Below are positions 1 through 11,400 of a stretch of 64,000 bases of DNA, piece by piece. The stretch is from assembly GCF_030272615.1 (NCBI RefSeq), contig NC_081408.1, forward strand, positions 198,240,841-198,304,840, given 5' to 3'. The stretch comes from Cryptomeria japonica. Lineage: Eukaryota > Streptophyta > Pinopsida > Cupressales > Cupressaceae. The position numbers were made by a program, and so were the translations under genes. How positions within the stretch are numbered: the stretch's first letter is position 1; every line of letters starts with the position of its first letter. The notes below the pieces were generated by a model. It was not told the origin of the DNA and made no database searches. It saw only the letters and a list, made by a program, of their open reading frames with translations.

Positions 1-1583
1 ATTACAGGAGATAAAAATAAAGGTGGTCAGACAAGGAGAAGAATTGTATAAGAGTATTGTTTGATTTCTAAGATTGAACCTAAAGATGTGAATGAAGCAT
101 GTAAAGATGAACATTGGGTGAAAGCGATGGAAGAAGAATTGAATCAGATTGAAAATAATAATACATGGATTCTGGTACCCATATCACAAGACAAAAATAT
201 AATTGGAACTAAATGGGTGTTTTGAAATAAATTGAATGAGGAAGGTGAAGTTGTTAGGAACAAAGCAAGACTTATTTGTAAAGGATATTCTTAGGCTGAA
301 GGAAATTATTTTGAGGAGACTTTTGCTTTGGTGGCAAGAATTGAAGTTGTTAGATTATTTCTTGATTATGCTGCTTACAGGGATTTCAAGGTATATCAGA
401 TGGATGTCAAGTCAACATTTCTTAATGGTAAATTGGAAGAGGAAGTGTACATTGAGGAATCAAATGGATTTCAATTGAATGATGAGAAATATATGGTGTG
501 TTAGTTTAAGAAAGCATTGTATGGATTGAAGCAAGCCCCCAGAGCTTGGTATGCTAGATTGGATAAGTATTTGCTAAAGCTTGGATTCAACAAAGGTACT
601 GCTAATAGTAATTTATATTTCAAGATTGATCATGATAATATTTTGATTGTTGAAGTTTTTATTGATGACATTATTTTATAAGGGAATGATAGTTTGTGTA
701 AGAATTTTGTTGATGAGATGTAGAATGAATTTGAGATGTTTATCATTGGTGAGATTAAATTCTTTCTTGGATTACAAATTACTTAGTTAGATAAAGGTAT
801 CATCATATCTCAGCCAAAGTATGTGAACGAATTGTTGAAGAAGTTTAGATTAGAAGATTCAAAGCCAGTTGGTACCCCTATGGTGACCAGATGTAAGTTG
901 ACTAAGGATGATGATTTCCCTAAAGAAAATCACACCAGATGCAGATCTATGATTAGTGGATTGTTATATTTGACTCAGACTAGACCAGATATCATGAATG
1001 TTGTTTGTCTTGTTGCTAGATTTCAAGTTGATGCTAAGGAATCTTATGTTGTTGTTGTTAAGAGAATTTTTAGATATCTAAAAGGAACTATTGATTTTGG
1101 TTTATGGTATCCTAAAGATAATTATTTTACCTCCAGTGCCTTTACTGATGTTGATTGGGCAGGAGATGTTGATGAAAAGAAGAGAACTAGTGGTAGTGCA
1201 TTTTTCTTGGGTAAGAGATTGGTTTTATGGTTAAGAAGCAAAATTACATTTCTCTATCTACTGTAGAGGTGGAATATATTGTTGCTACTAACAATTGTTC
1301 TAAGGTAATATGGATGAAGCAGATGTTGAAAGATATTAGGGTTGTGTATGATGAGCCTATTGCTATTTACTGTGATAATTCAAGTGCTATTAACATTTCT
1401 AAGAATTCAGTGTTGCAATCAAAGACAAAGAATATATCTATCAAGTTTCATTTTCTGAGAGAGAAGGTAAATGAGAAGGAAATTATATTGGAATATGTAT
1501 CCACAAAGGAATAGATTGCAAACATTTTCATAAAGCCTTTCCCTAAGGATACTTTTGATTATCTCAGAGAGAAGTTAGGGTGA
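1..1583 (+). pseudogene. Ty1/copia pol remnant: reverse transcriptase and RNase H
   Basis: This is the C-terminal part of a copia polyprotein, entered from the left edge of the window. Translation gives the RT block with the 'NKARL' segment near 255, 'MDVKSTFLNGKLEEEVYI' near 402-455, 'ALYGLKQAPRAWY' near 515-552 and a degenerate catalytic segment 'FIDDIIL' near 657-678 (family YVDDIIF). The connection region contains 'TRPDIM' near 981. RNase H follows with 'FTDVDWAGDVDEKKRTSG' near 1141-1194, the 'SLSTVEVEYI' block near 1250-1280 and 'CDNSSAINI' near 1372. The domain order matches copia. The frame is broken by several stops (for example 224, 502, 679, 721, 784 and 1512) and by a frameshift near 1235, so it is dead. 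The last codons before the stop at 1581 fit the usual 'D.F..LR.KLG' copia terminus. Gag, protease and integrase lie outside the window. Confidence 0.9.
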
Positions 1584-1888
1584 TTACCCCTCCTGATCAA
1601 AACTAAGGTGCATTGGTATGCATCGGTTTGGTGCATTTCATAGTCATATCTTATGATCTGGATTGATGAGTGGTGGCTGCTACTCAGGGGGAGTAGTCAA
1701 ATGTTTAGATTTGTGAGATTATATGATTGCAAATATGTTCCTTTGTCATTGATTTCAAAGGGGGAGAGATTATCTAAAAGGTGGATATAATATTTGCAGT
1801 GGGAGAGAGTCACCTGAGAAAGTTGTTGATTTATTTGACATTGATTCTTTTTACATCATGTGTTGCCATCAATGCCAAAGGGGGAGAT
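1584..1888 (+). other. copia pol-to-LTR spacer with polypurine tract
   Basis: This is non-coding sequence between the pol stop and the 3' LTR. It contains three G-rich 'aaagggggaga'-like stretches near 1687, 1758 and 1876. The last one (1876-1887) directly precedes the LTR and is the polypurine tract that primes plus-strand synthesis in this group. The same 'atgccaaagggggagat' context precedes the 3' LTRs of elements C2 and Z in this window, which supports the assignment. Confidence 0.75.
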
Positions 1889-2425
1889 TATTGGAGATTG
1901 CTAAGTGAGTGTTACAAATATGTGCTTATGATATATCTTTGAGTGTTTGAGAAATGTGTTGTCATTGATGTCAACATATTTTCTCCATCTAGTGCAGTGA
2001 TGTAGTGGAGTTCAGTTAGCTAGTTCATGTTGTATATTGATGATCAAAGTTTTTAGATTAAAGGGTTTGTAGAGTGATATCTCTAGTTTATTCAATGTAA
2101 GTGTTAGAGGTCCACATGATGATTCGAGTGACTTATGAGTATCGGTGTTGTGGCCAGTTTTTATGTTATTCAATATTGCCAGTGTTCGGTATTTTGATCT
2201 GCATTGTAATATCTTGTTTTGTAGATTAGGGGATTCTGATGTGTGTCCTTATTTCAAGTGGTTAGTGGTTTGGAGCTTCACAAGTGATTTTTCCTGGTTG
2301 ACAATTAGTTTAGTTAATGTTCTTGAAGTTTGGTGTAATAATAACAATGGTTCTAGTAATTTGAGTTAGTAAGGATGTTGTTGTGGTAATTCATGATGTT
2401 TGTGGATATTTCTAGATTGTGTGTT
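1889..2425 (+). mobile_element. C1 copia 3' LTR, left part (interrupted by LINE)
   Basis: The LTR starts right after the polypurine tract, with TATTGG where TGTTGG would be expected (one G-to-A change). It includes 'gtgttgtcattgatgtcaac' near 1957, which is shared with the solo LTR at 13688. It stops at the LINE insertion and resumes at 10434. No coding sequence is apparent. Confidence 0.75.
2409..2425. repeat. LINE target-site duplication, left copy
   Basis: The 17-bp sequence tttctagattgtgtgtt is repeated exactly at 10417-10433. Allowing one mismatch the match extends to 21 bp (2405-2425 and 10413-10433). It brackets the LINE and lies inside the C1 LTR. Confidence 0.85.
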
Positions 2426-2646
2426 TTGATTAAGTAAAAACAGGTATTTGAAAGGTACTCAAACCTTTTACAAGCTAGGAAAATAGAAAAGCATAAAAAA
2501 GTGCCTGATCACTTCAAAAAGCCAAAATGAACCCACCAGATGGGCCTAGCTAAAAACATCATAACCTAATTACATAAAACTTAGAATAGATAGAAACATG
2601 AAAGCAAAAGACAGCAAAGAGACAGAACCAAGGACAGAAACTAGAA

Positions 2647-4260
2647 CTAAATACTATTCAAGATCTCCTCAGCATGAACAACCATTTGTTTCATGTTGTT
2701 TGCCAAGGTCTTCATATCCTCCAGCTCACAACCTTTGATGTTGACCTAATTCTTTGTGTTGGCTCTGGTCCTCCTTTCATGACCCTTCTTGTTCACCTTC
2801 TCTTTATCACCTTCCTTCTTTACATTGTTCTCGTACCTGTTGATGAAGATGTTCATGTTGTCCACCGAAGATTTAAGAATTTGGAATTTTTGATCAGCAA
2901 TCTGCTTGATATTGTGCTTCAGCTTGTCAATTCTACTACCAAAATCTTTCAATTTGTTGTCCATTTCCTTTCTATCTCCCATCTCATTGACCTTTTTCTC
3001 TGTGGCTAAGATTTTTCCAACCATACATTCAATAGCTTGTGCATTATGTAGAATGGTCACTAACTCTTTAACATGCTCCACCAAGGGTTTGTCACCAACT
3101 GTAATTTTTGCTATGGCCTGTGTATCTATTTTCAAGCTATTAATATCCTTCACTAGAGTAGTGATGGTCTCATAGAAGGCCATAATGGTATCTTTGTCAC
3201 CACTATCACTTTGACCCCCTTTTTCCTCATTATGCAATCCAGTGGTATTCACGATCTCTGCGGTTTCCAAATTATCCTTAACTGGGTCACCCTCCCCTTC
3301 TTTGTCCTGACTATCAATCCTCTTATTATCATCATCCTCCTCCTCAGACTCAACTAGAACATAATTGAGATCATAATTGCTACCATTTTTAGTCTTCTTT
3401 TTCTGAGCCTTCTTTACAGAGGCTTTCCCTTTCCTCTTTTTAACAGGTTTTTCCTAAAGGGAGTCAGTTTCAGAGTCTGACATTTCAGATTCCACAATAA
3501 TCCTCCTCTTCTTAGCCCTAATCCTCCCTTTTTTGCTAGTTTCTTTGGACTCTCCCTCAGTCTCAGAATCAAAGTTGAAACCACTATCCTTACTTTTCGT
3601 AGTCTCATCTTTGGTATTTTTGCCTTTAATAGGCTTTTCAATGCACTTCCCCTTTAGCATTTTGTAAACTAGGACCATGAGCCCCTGGTGGAGGGAGTGA
3701 TCGCCTTTAGGGTCCTTCTAGATCTCCTTTATAGTATGATCCATTGAACAGGCTAGGTAATAGGGAAGGCTAACCCTTTCACCATGACAGAAATAGTTAA
3801 GAAGGAAAAAATGATGCCCATAAGCCCTAGTAAACCTATCGTCTAAGGTAATATATTCAATAGAGGCAAATAAGACAAACCTCCATGGCCTGCAAATTCT
3901 CTTCAGGGAGTGGTAGGAGTTGTCAATTTTGATCATCTTTCTTCTCTCACCATCCATAATAGGAAACTTATCTGTAACCTTATCTGATATCCCTCTGTCC
4001 ATGTAAAATTTCATACCCTCGGTAGTCATCCCCGTGGCCTCAGTGATAACATCTTTGTCTACATTCATCATATGTGATCCAATCAGAACTTTTCCATTTT
4101 TCCAATTCTTAATGAAGTAGCTGGTAATTGTGGGGTCCTTCCCATTCAGTCGTTCCATGAAAACATTGAGCCCCCCCTGCTGAAGGATACTCCATACTTC
4201 TTTGTTCTTTCTCCATTCAGCACATGAAGCAGGTTCAAATCTCTTCTTGTTTCCTCCCAT
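2647..4260 (-). pseudogene. LINE ORF3: extra ORF downstream of ORF2
   Basis: A single frame of 538 codons runs from the ATG at 4260 to the TAG ending at 2647. It is interrupted only by three TAG codons (at 3720, 3456 and 2748) and has no frameshift. It begins 173 nt after the ORF2 end and lies inside the TSD-bounded LINE. Residues 1-180 look globular, with 'HMMNVDKDVITEATGMTTEG', 'RICRPWRFVLFASIEYITLD' and 'FTRAYGHHFFLLNYFCHGER'. Residues 190-320 are low complexity with basic clusters ('GRIRAKKRRIIVE', 'KKRKGKASVKKAQKKKTK') followed by acidic runs, as in nuclear proteins. Residues 330-510 form a probable coiled coil with a basic end. I do not recognise a named domain. The layout resembles the large ORF of LTR element C2 at 18738-21889. 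Canonical plant LINEs have two ORFs. Confidence 0.7.
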
Positions 4261-4433
4261 TTTTCCAGCACCTTCCTTGCAATGCCTTCTCTAGTTTTGA
4301 TAACTTTTCCTCTAGTTTTTGTGGTTATTCTGTAAGAGAGTCCATAATCCATGCCAAATAATGATGATATGACACCTATTTAATAGCTCATTATCTTCAA
4401 ACAAGCCCTGCATCAAAAAAGGCAGAAAGGTCA

Positions 4434-7400
4434 TTAGAAATAATGATTAAAAGTACCACATTGCCTTGTGTAGCTTCGGTCCTGATTGAGTAAGGATTTC
4501 ATTTCACTTGCAATCTCCTTTTCACTATAATTAGTGATGATGTTTTTCGATTGGCAAGCCAGGTTGGCTGCCCAATCAGCACATGAGTTGGCCTCCCTAT
4601 AAACATGTGTAAAGACACATATTTCAAACTCTTCACTGATTTTACTTGTTGCTTTAATAGCATTGCTAATCGACCATGATGGTGGGAATTTCATATTTAA
4701 ACAATTGAAATGTTTAAGGAGTCTCCTTCACACCAAACTTTAGTGCATTTTGCTTCTTTAGCAAGGATGATCCCATGATAAGCCGCCATGGCTTCGGCAA
4801 CATGGTTGGTCTATTTTCCTATAGGAATACATTTTATGATTTTACATATTCCCCATTCATCCTTTAGGACCACTCCACATCCTACAACCCCCGGGTTTCC
4901 TTTAGAGGCCCCATCAAAATTGATTTTCATCCATCCCCTAGGTGGGCTGGTCCATATCACTCCCTCTCTAAGGTTACTCTGAATACTCTCTTGAGCTTTT
5001 AATCTCCATTTTTTATAGACAAATTGATCCTCCTTAGTATTAGGATTATCAATACCACCTATAATATTCATTTTTTCCACTATGCTTCTTCTTATTTTTT
5101 CAAACACAATGTTAGCCTTAGTGTACTTTTCTCTGAAAATCCTATCATTTCTCTCTTTCCATATACCCCAGCACATGTGTGGTAAAGCAATTCTCCATAG
5201 CAAGGTAGTAGTTTTGTTTTTTGAAGGATGATGCCATGACTTGAAAATCTCCTAAATCGAGTTGGGGAAGCTCCAACTGATATTGAATTGATCCATACAA
5301 CTTCCCCAAACATCAGCTGAGAAGGGGCAATGAAAGAGCATATGATTTATTGTATCCTCATTTTGCTTACAGAGTGTACAGAAACTTGGTATACTGATAC
5401 CTCTTTTTCTTATATTCTCTATTGTTAGAATTTTGTCTTGGAGGGCTATCCAAAAGAAAATGTTGATCTTGGGGGTAAGGCCTTTCATCCATGCTTTAGC
5501 CCAGCAAGGACTTTCCATGTTGTTGTACTATTGATGATAAAGAGAAGCCATAATAAAAGTACCACTAGCAGTGAGTTTCCAAATTAACTGGTCTTCTTCT
5601 TCAATCTTTACCATTGAGTTCATGACTTTGTTCAAACTACCCAAAGACTGATCCACTTGAGATAAGTCTTTCCACTATCCATCTTTCCAATAATCCTCCA
5701 CCTTGGTTCCAAATCTTTCCTTGCATTGGTTCTAATATCTATTCCACTCAGAGTTTTCATTTAAAGGGGTCTCCATAAGCCAAGGATCCTCCCAGAACTG
5801 AATAAGATTCCCTTTCCCTAGCTTCCATTTTGTACCTTTGATAATTAAGTCTCTAGTCCTAGAGATATTTTTCCAAATATTGGATCCAATTGGGATTATC
5901 TCCGCTTTGAGGAAACTTTGAAGATTTGGACATTGGCTTTTATATTTGTTGTCCCATATTTTTTTCCACTATCCTTGATTTCTATATCCTCTCCAAATCT
6001 ACTTAGCCATTAGGTATTCATTTATGTCTCTTATCTTCTAATGCCCAGACTGCCTTTATTCCTAGGCTTACAGACCTTCTCCCAAGCAATTAAGTTCATT
6101 CTCTTCTTCTCCTCAACCCCTGTCCATAAAAAGGATCTCTGTATTTTTCAATGGCCTCAACATATTTAGTAGGAATCCTGAACAAGCTAATGGCATGGAG
6201 AGGGATACTTTGGAGAGTGGTTTTTAGCATTTGAACCTTACTAGCTTGACTAAGTAGAGCTCCCTTCCATCCAGACAGATTTTTATGGAATTTATCCACC
6301 AAGGCTCTCCAAAAGGTATCTGGAGGATCTTGACCTAAAGGGAGCCCCAAATAGGAGGCAGGGAAGATACCAATTTGGCCACCCAGAATGTTACTAATTT
6401 TAATCCTCCTTCTCCCTGGGGTGTTGATAAAATAAACAAAGCTTTTAGACCAGTTTATAAGCTGACCAGTAGCCTCTCCATAGATATCCAAAGCTTTTTT
6501 TAGTCTTCTATCATCCTTCACAGTGGCTTTTCCCATTATTATAGAATCATCAACAAATTGTTGATGAGAGCATATTTGATATGCCGAAGAAGGTTTCAAA
6601 CCACAAAACCCCCTTTTCTCAACTAGCTTTCCAATACATCTCCCCAAACATTCCGCCATGATGATAAAGATCACTAGAGATAGGGGGTCCCCTTGCCTGA
6701 GACCTCTTGAGGCTTTAAAGAAAGGAGAGGGGGAGCCATTCATTAGCACAGAGAAAGTGGCTGAAGAAACAAGTTGTCTATTAAGTCCAACACTCCTAAG
6801 ATTAAAACCAAAAGCTGAAAGAACATCCATCATAAAATCCCAATCCACTCTATCATAGGCTTTAGAAAGGTCAAGCTTTAGAAGAAAACCTTCATTTTTA
6901 GAAAAGGCCAAAGAATGGATGTTTTCATGAACAGAGATGATAGAGTCCAAAATTTGCCTTCCCACAACAAAACCACTTTGCTGAGGCGAAATAATGGAAG
7001 GAAGCAAGTTGAGAATTCTAGAGGTAAGGACCTTAGAGATAATCTTGTAGAGAGAGTTGCATAAGCTTATAGGTCTGAAAAGATCCATTGAATCAACCCC
7101 CATCTTTTTGGGTATAAGAGCTATAAAGGTACCATTAACTTCTTTCCAAATTTTTCTAGCACCAAAAAACTCTTTCACAGCTCTTGTAACATCATCTCCA
7201 ATAATATGCCAGTACATTTGGAAGAAGAACATGGGAAAGCCATCCGGACCTAGGGCTTTGCTGCCCTCAAAGGACTTAACAGCTATCAGAATTTCATCAT
7301 GGGAGGGGATGGTAGTTAAATGGTCATTGTGATCTTCCCCTAGAATGGCAAGTATACTGTCAAGAAGTTCCCTTTGGGCCTGTTTATTCAGATTCTGATC

Positions 7401-8619
7401 CTTAGAAAGTAGATTAGAGAAAAAATCCATTGCAGTCTTGCTCATGGAATCATCATCTTCAACACATTTGTCATTCACTTTAATCTGGACAATTCTATTT
7501 ATAGCCTTATGTCTAAGCGTGGACATATGGAAGTATTTAGTGTTCCTATCCCCTCCTTTAACCAGACATTTCTCAATCTTTGTTTCCAGTAGGTTTCCTC
7601 TTTACCTATTATTTCATGATATCTCATCAGAATAGCATCTTTAGTATTTCTAGACATATAGGTATAACCATTGTCTTGTATCTCATCCTGGATCTCCTTG
7701 AGTTCTAATAGGGTCGATGCTTTTGAGGTAAAGATGTTCTCAAAGTAGTCCTTATTCAACTTCTTGACATTATCTTTAACATTCTTCAGCTTTTTGACCA
7801 CTTTATACATGGCATTGCCTTCAATACTGACCTACCACTAGTCCTTAATCTTACTTTCCAGATCTGGGTGTCTAGTCCACATTTTTTCAAATTTGTAAGG
7901 GAAATGTCTCCTATTTTTACTTCAGCCATTAGGGTTATAGGGTAATGATCTGATCCTACCCTTATGTGAGAAGATAAAGAAAATTCATGAAGATTAAACC
8001 AGTCTAAGGAAAGTAGAGCTCTATCCAGTCTGACCTGAATCAAATTCTCACCACTTCTTCGATTAGTCTAGGTGTATTTGACTCCTTGCAACTCCAGATC
8101 ATGAATGACATTATTGTTTATAAAGTCCATTAGGTCCAATCTGCTATCCAGATTAGCATGACTCCCTCCCTTTTCCGCATTTTCCTTCAGGGGAGTGTTG
8201 AAATCTCTAATAATTATCCAGTTGTCCTCAGCAAATCTTCTTCTCAGCCCAGTGAGATATCTCCACATCTCGCTATGGCCAGTCTTAGTGTTAGGAGCAT
8301 AAACATTTGTTAGGACCCATGTAGTGCAATTCTTAATGTGCTTAAATCTAATACAAGCTAGGTTGTTGTCCTAAATTAACACCTCTCCTTCTATATTGTT
8401 TTTGTTCCAGAATGTAACAATTCCTCCCGAGGCACCTTCTGAACTACCTCCACTGACTCCTCCATTTTTGAAAATATTCAAACTTTCAACTTTATTTTTC
8501 ACCATCTTAGTTTCTTGAATCAAAAAAATGTCAAGGTTTTTGTCTCTAATCATATTTCTAACTAAATTATGTTTATGAGGACTATTAAGTCCCCTAATAT
8601 TCCAGGAGATGATTTTCAT
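4434..8619 (-). pseudogene. LINE ORF2: endonuclease, reverse transcriptase, RNase H
   Basis: The ATG at 8619 overlaps the ORF1 stop as ATGA. Domain order: an apurinic-type endonuclease (8619-7880) with 'MKIISWNIRGLN', 'QETKM', 'NVYAPN', 'RDFNTPL' (usually GDFN) and 'SDHYPI'; then an RT (7526-6096, a 476-residue uninterrupted stretch) with 'LDLSKAYDRVDW', 'SRGLRQGDPLS' and the catalytic 'FVDDSIIM'; then a zinc-binding reverse-transcriptase-associated segment (5518-5252) with 'CTLCKQNEDTINHMLFHC'; then RNase H (4990-4434) with 'NFDGASKGNPGVVGCGVVL' and 'REANSCADWAANLA'. RNase H after RT is known for several plant L1-type lineages. The frame shifts at least near 7850, near 7545 (apparent loss of one G), between 6096 and 5518, and near 4810-4700, and there are many stops, so it cannot make protein. 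Confidence 0.9.
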
Positions 8620-10403
8620 GGATTTTTTGAAATATCTGCCTCAAAGATGGTTCTTTGGGTAACATTTGCTAAATTCCTGCTTGTTTCCAATGTTCTTTTT
8701 TTGGCATTTGAGTGTCTTCCTAGAGAAGTGTGTTGCACTCCCACATCACCAAGCCTGCTTCTGGTGTTTCTAGTTAGTGTACTATTTACTGGGTTACTGT
8801 TACACTTTTTCTTTTGCTTGTTCTTTCTTTTATCGTCTATGACTTCTTCGTCCCCCTGCTTTGATTCATTCTTCCCCAGCACCTTTTTTATGTCCTCTTC
8901 ATCTCCCCATTTTGGATCTTGTTCCTCTGACTTAGCTAGCTTTCCCTTTACTAGGGTGGTTAATGAGATTTCCGATAGCCCTTGGCCCAAAATGGTATCA
9001 GGTTGGGCTTCTTGGAACCAGTCTATTTCTTTATCTTGATCTTGAGATTTTGAAACAAGGTTGAAGTTATCTCCTTCCTCTTTATTATCTGTGGGACATT
9101 TGTCTATTTTCTCTACCTCTGTCTTGTCCTCTTTTTGATCCTCTTGCTGAGTGTTGTCTTTTTCTTTGTGTTCAACACCCTGTTCCAACATCTGAGTCTT
9201 TGGTTCATTACCCACTTCACTAGTGATTTCTTCCTCCACCCTTACTATCTGGGACTGCTTCTCCTAATTAGGGTCATTAGAATCCTAAACTTTTAGTGGC
9301 TTGTCCACTTTTTTCCAAACCTTAGTTTTGGTATGGGGTTTATCCTCTTTAGATGGACATTTTTTAGCCTAGTGTCTGACTTTTTTACAATGATAACAGG
9401 CGAAGGGGATTGTTTCATAAACAATGTTCTACTTCCACTTCCCCAGTTTTGATTCTATCTCTATTTCCTCTGGCAAGTTCATGTCAGGTCCTATTCCAAC
9501 ACAAATCCTTGCATAGATCAGTCTTCTTCTAGAAGCCGTGATCTGATCAATGGCGATTAGCTCCCCAAAGGTATTGGCAATTCCTGCAAAAATGTCTTCC
9601 TCCCAGAATTCCATTTGGAGCCCAAGGAGTTTGACCCACACCAGGACTTGGGCCCAAAAATTATTTCCTTTCGCTACATTAGGGTACCACTTCTGGATGT
9701 ACATAATGTATTTTCCTATTGCCCAAGACCCACTACATAGAATGTTTCTTCTATCCTCAACGCAAGAAAAGGAAAAGGATAGATAGCCTTTGTTCATTAC
9801 TACCACATCTACTTGACCTTTCAGGTTCCACTTTCCTTTTATAAATCCATGAACTATCTTAATGTTAGGTCTAGATCCAAAGAAACAACCAATCAAAGTG
9901 TTTTCCATTCTAGCGATATTTTGATCAATGATTTGGTCAGGAACAACAATAGCAAACTTTCCCTGAGACACATTCGAGGAGTTTTTAATAGGAGGCGATG
10001 AGGACTTACCTTTGGGCTTGACCCCAAACAACAAGGACCACTTACGTGTCTATCCATTGGGTCCCCCTTTAGGATCCATTGACAAAAGAACCTTTTCCGG
10101 ATGATCTTTACCTTCCACTATGTTCTCTGAAACACAAGTCATTTGTTGTCCTTGGGCTCCTTCCGAGTTGTCATCTTCTATTTTTGAAGTTTGAACCTGC
10201 CCTTTCCCACTCTCTAGTGCTAACTGCTCTTCACGTGGTGTTGATCCTCCCCCTGGGTCCCCCAAGTTCACGGGATCGTCGGGGTTCTTACCATCTGAAC
10301 CTTCTCCTTCCGCAGGAATCTCTGAATCATCTATCGCATGTTGTCCCAATGCCGATCCAAAATTCCTACTCGAATTTGAATCCTGGAACTGCCCGCCTTC
10401 CAT
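8616..10403 (-). pseudogene. LINE ORF1: DUF4283-like, zinc-knuckle RNA-binding protein
   Basis: This is one continuous reading frame of 596 codons interrupted only by stop codons (TAG at 10052 and 9431, others near 9370-9265), with no frameshift. I start it at the ATG at 10403, because the upstream ATG at 10439 lies in the target-site duplication. The N-terminus (about 117 residues) is polar and low complexity. The middle part (10034-9429) has 'FFGSRPNIKIVHGFIKGKWN' and 'ILCSGSWAIGKYIMYIQKW', the pattern of the DUF4283 domain found in plant LINE ORF1 proteins. It is followed by a CCHC knuckle 'CYHCKKVRH.AKKC' (9404-9360) in which a stop has replaced one residue. The C-terminal 250 residues are Lys/Glu/Asp-rich. 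The expected role is coating LINE RNA. Its stop codon overlaps the ORF2 start. Confidence 0.85.
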
Positions 10404-10416
10404 GAGCTTGTTGATG

Positions 10417-10433
10417 TTTCTAGATTGTGTGTT
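10417..10433. repeat. LINE target-site duplication, right copy
   Basis: This is an exact 17-bp match to 2409-2425. It marks the 5' junction of the minus-strand LINE, and C1 LTR sequence resumes right after it. Confidence 0.85.
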
Positions 10434-11249
10434 ATTCATGTAGGTAGTCCATATTGATTGGTAATTGTGTTATTGATGATTTTCTTTGATTTGGTGGTGT
10501 TCTTCATGTTCTTGGCCGACATGATGATTGTAGCATGTTGTGGATGTTTGAGATATAATTCCTGGAGGTGTTTTATGTTTGAGGTGGTGATTTAGGTCCA
10601 TGAAATATCTTAGCTGACATTGTTTTGGTCCATATTTATTTTTGTAGCATGTATGGTTATATTTTTGTAATTGGGAGATATGTGTTGAGTGGACCTTGAT
10701 GATATTGATCCAAGGTTGATGTCATGTATAAATAAATGTAATATCTTTGTAATTGAGTGTGAGTCATAGATGAGTGTATGTGCGAATAATGTATTGATCT
10801 TTCAAAGGTAGAGAGGAAGTGTGAGAAGAAGTTGTATGTGCTTAACCGAAACTGTAACTAGGCATGAGAGGATGCTATTTTCTCAGTTCATGATCTTTCG
10901 GAGGTAATCTGAATGTGTTTGTAAGATAGTGAGTCTTCCCAAGGTTGTTTCCCTTCGTTTTCTTTTAGCAATGAGCTCTAGGAAGTGTGCTTGAATGCAT
11001 GTACATTCCCCATTGTAACATTTCATACACTTCTAATAGGGTATCATCATATTGTGGGTAGGTTCCCATCATGGTTTTCCCCTTGATTAGGTTTTCCATA
11101 TCAAAATCTTGGTGTTATGTGTGTTCATGTTGTGTTATTGATTTATGCTTTCACTATCAATTATCAGATCTAAGATTAAAGTAAGTTGCTGTAAAATTTG
11201 GTGACAACTAATACAACCCCTCTCTTAGTTGTCTACCCTATTTTCATCA
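10434..11249 (+). mobile_element. C1 copia 3' LTR, right part
   Basis: This is the remainder of the C1 3' LTR. It has a TATA-like box TATAAATA at 10727-10734 and the shared copia LTR stretch 'gagctctaggaagtgtgctt' near 10974. It ends near 'ttttcatca' at about 11249; the exact end is uncertain because the 5' LTR is outside the window. Joined length with 1889-2425 is about 1.35 kb, close to the 1.31-kb solo LTR at 13688-14996, to which it aligns. The 150 bp from 11250 to 11400 is flanking DNA in which I see nothing. Confidence 0.7.
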
Positions 11250-11400
11250 TATCAAAGTGAGCACTATATGTCAGGCTTACTAAAGAAGCATTCAATCTAT
11301 TTAATAAGTTGATACTGAATTATAGCTGATATAAACCACTCAATTCAATCTACGGATTATCTTCTAACTTGACTACATCAGTTGTGACCTTATTAATTAT

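Larger units (their letters stand above)
2426..10416 (-). mobile_element. L1-type LINE with three ORFs, 7991 bp
   Basis: This is a non-LTR retrotransposon on the minus strand inserted into the C1 3' LTR, flanked by the 17-bp TSD at 2409-2425 and 10417-10433. The order in the transcribed direction is: ORF1 (nucleic-acid-binding, 10403-8616); ORF2 (endonuclease, RT, zinc-finger, RNase H, 8619-4434); an additional ORF3 (4260-2647); and a 3' UTR of about 220 nt (2646-2426). Only about 13 nt precede the ORF1 ATG, so the copy either starts almost at ORF1 or is slightly 5'-truncated. No long poly(A) tail remains at the 3' junction, only a short A run. The many in-frame stops (mostly TAG) and a few frameshifts show an old copy. 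Confidence 0.88.

Noticed and set aside
2674-3175. Plus-strand hydrophobic frames opposite LINE ORF3
   Set aside because: They are the antisense of the coiled coil; composition is explained by the minus-strand gene.
8569-9039. A 156-codon plus-strand frame opposite LINE ORF1
   Set aside because: It is the antisense shadow of the Lys/Glu-rich part of ORF1, giving Phe/Ser/Leu-rich sequence without any domain.
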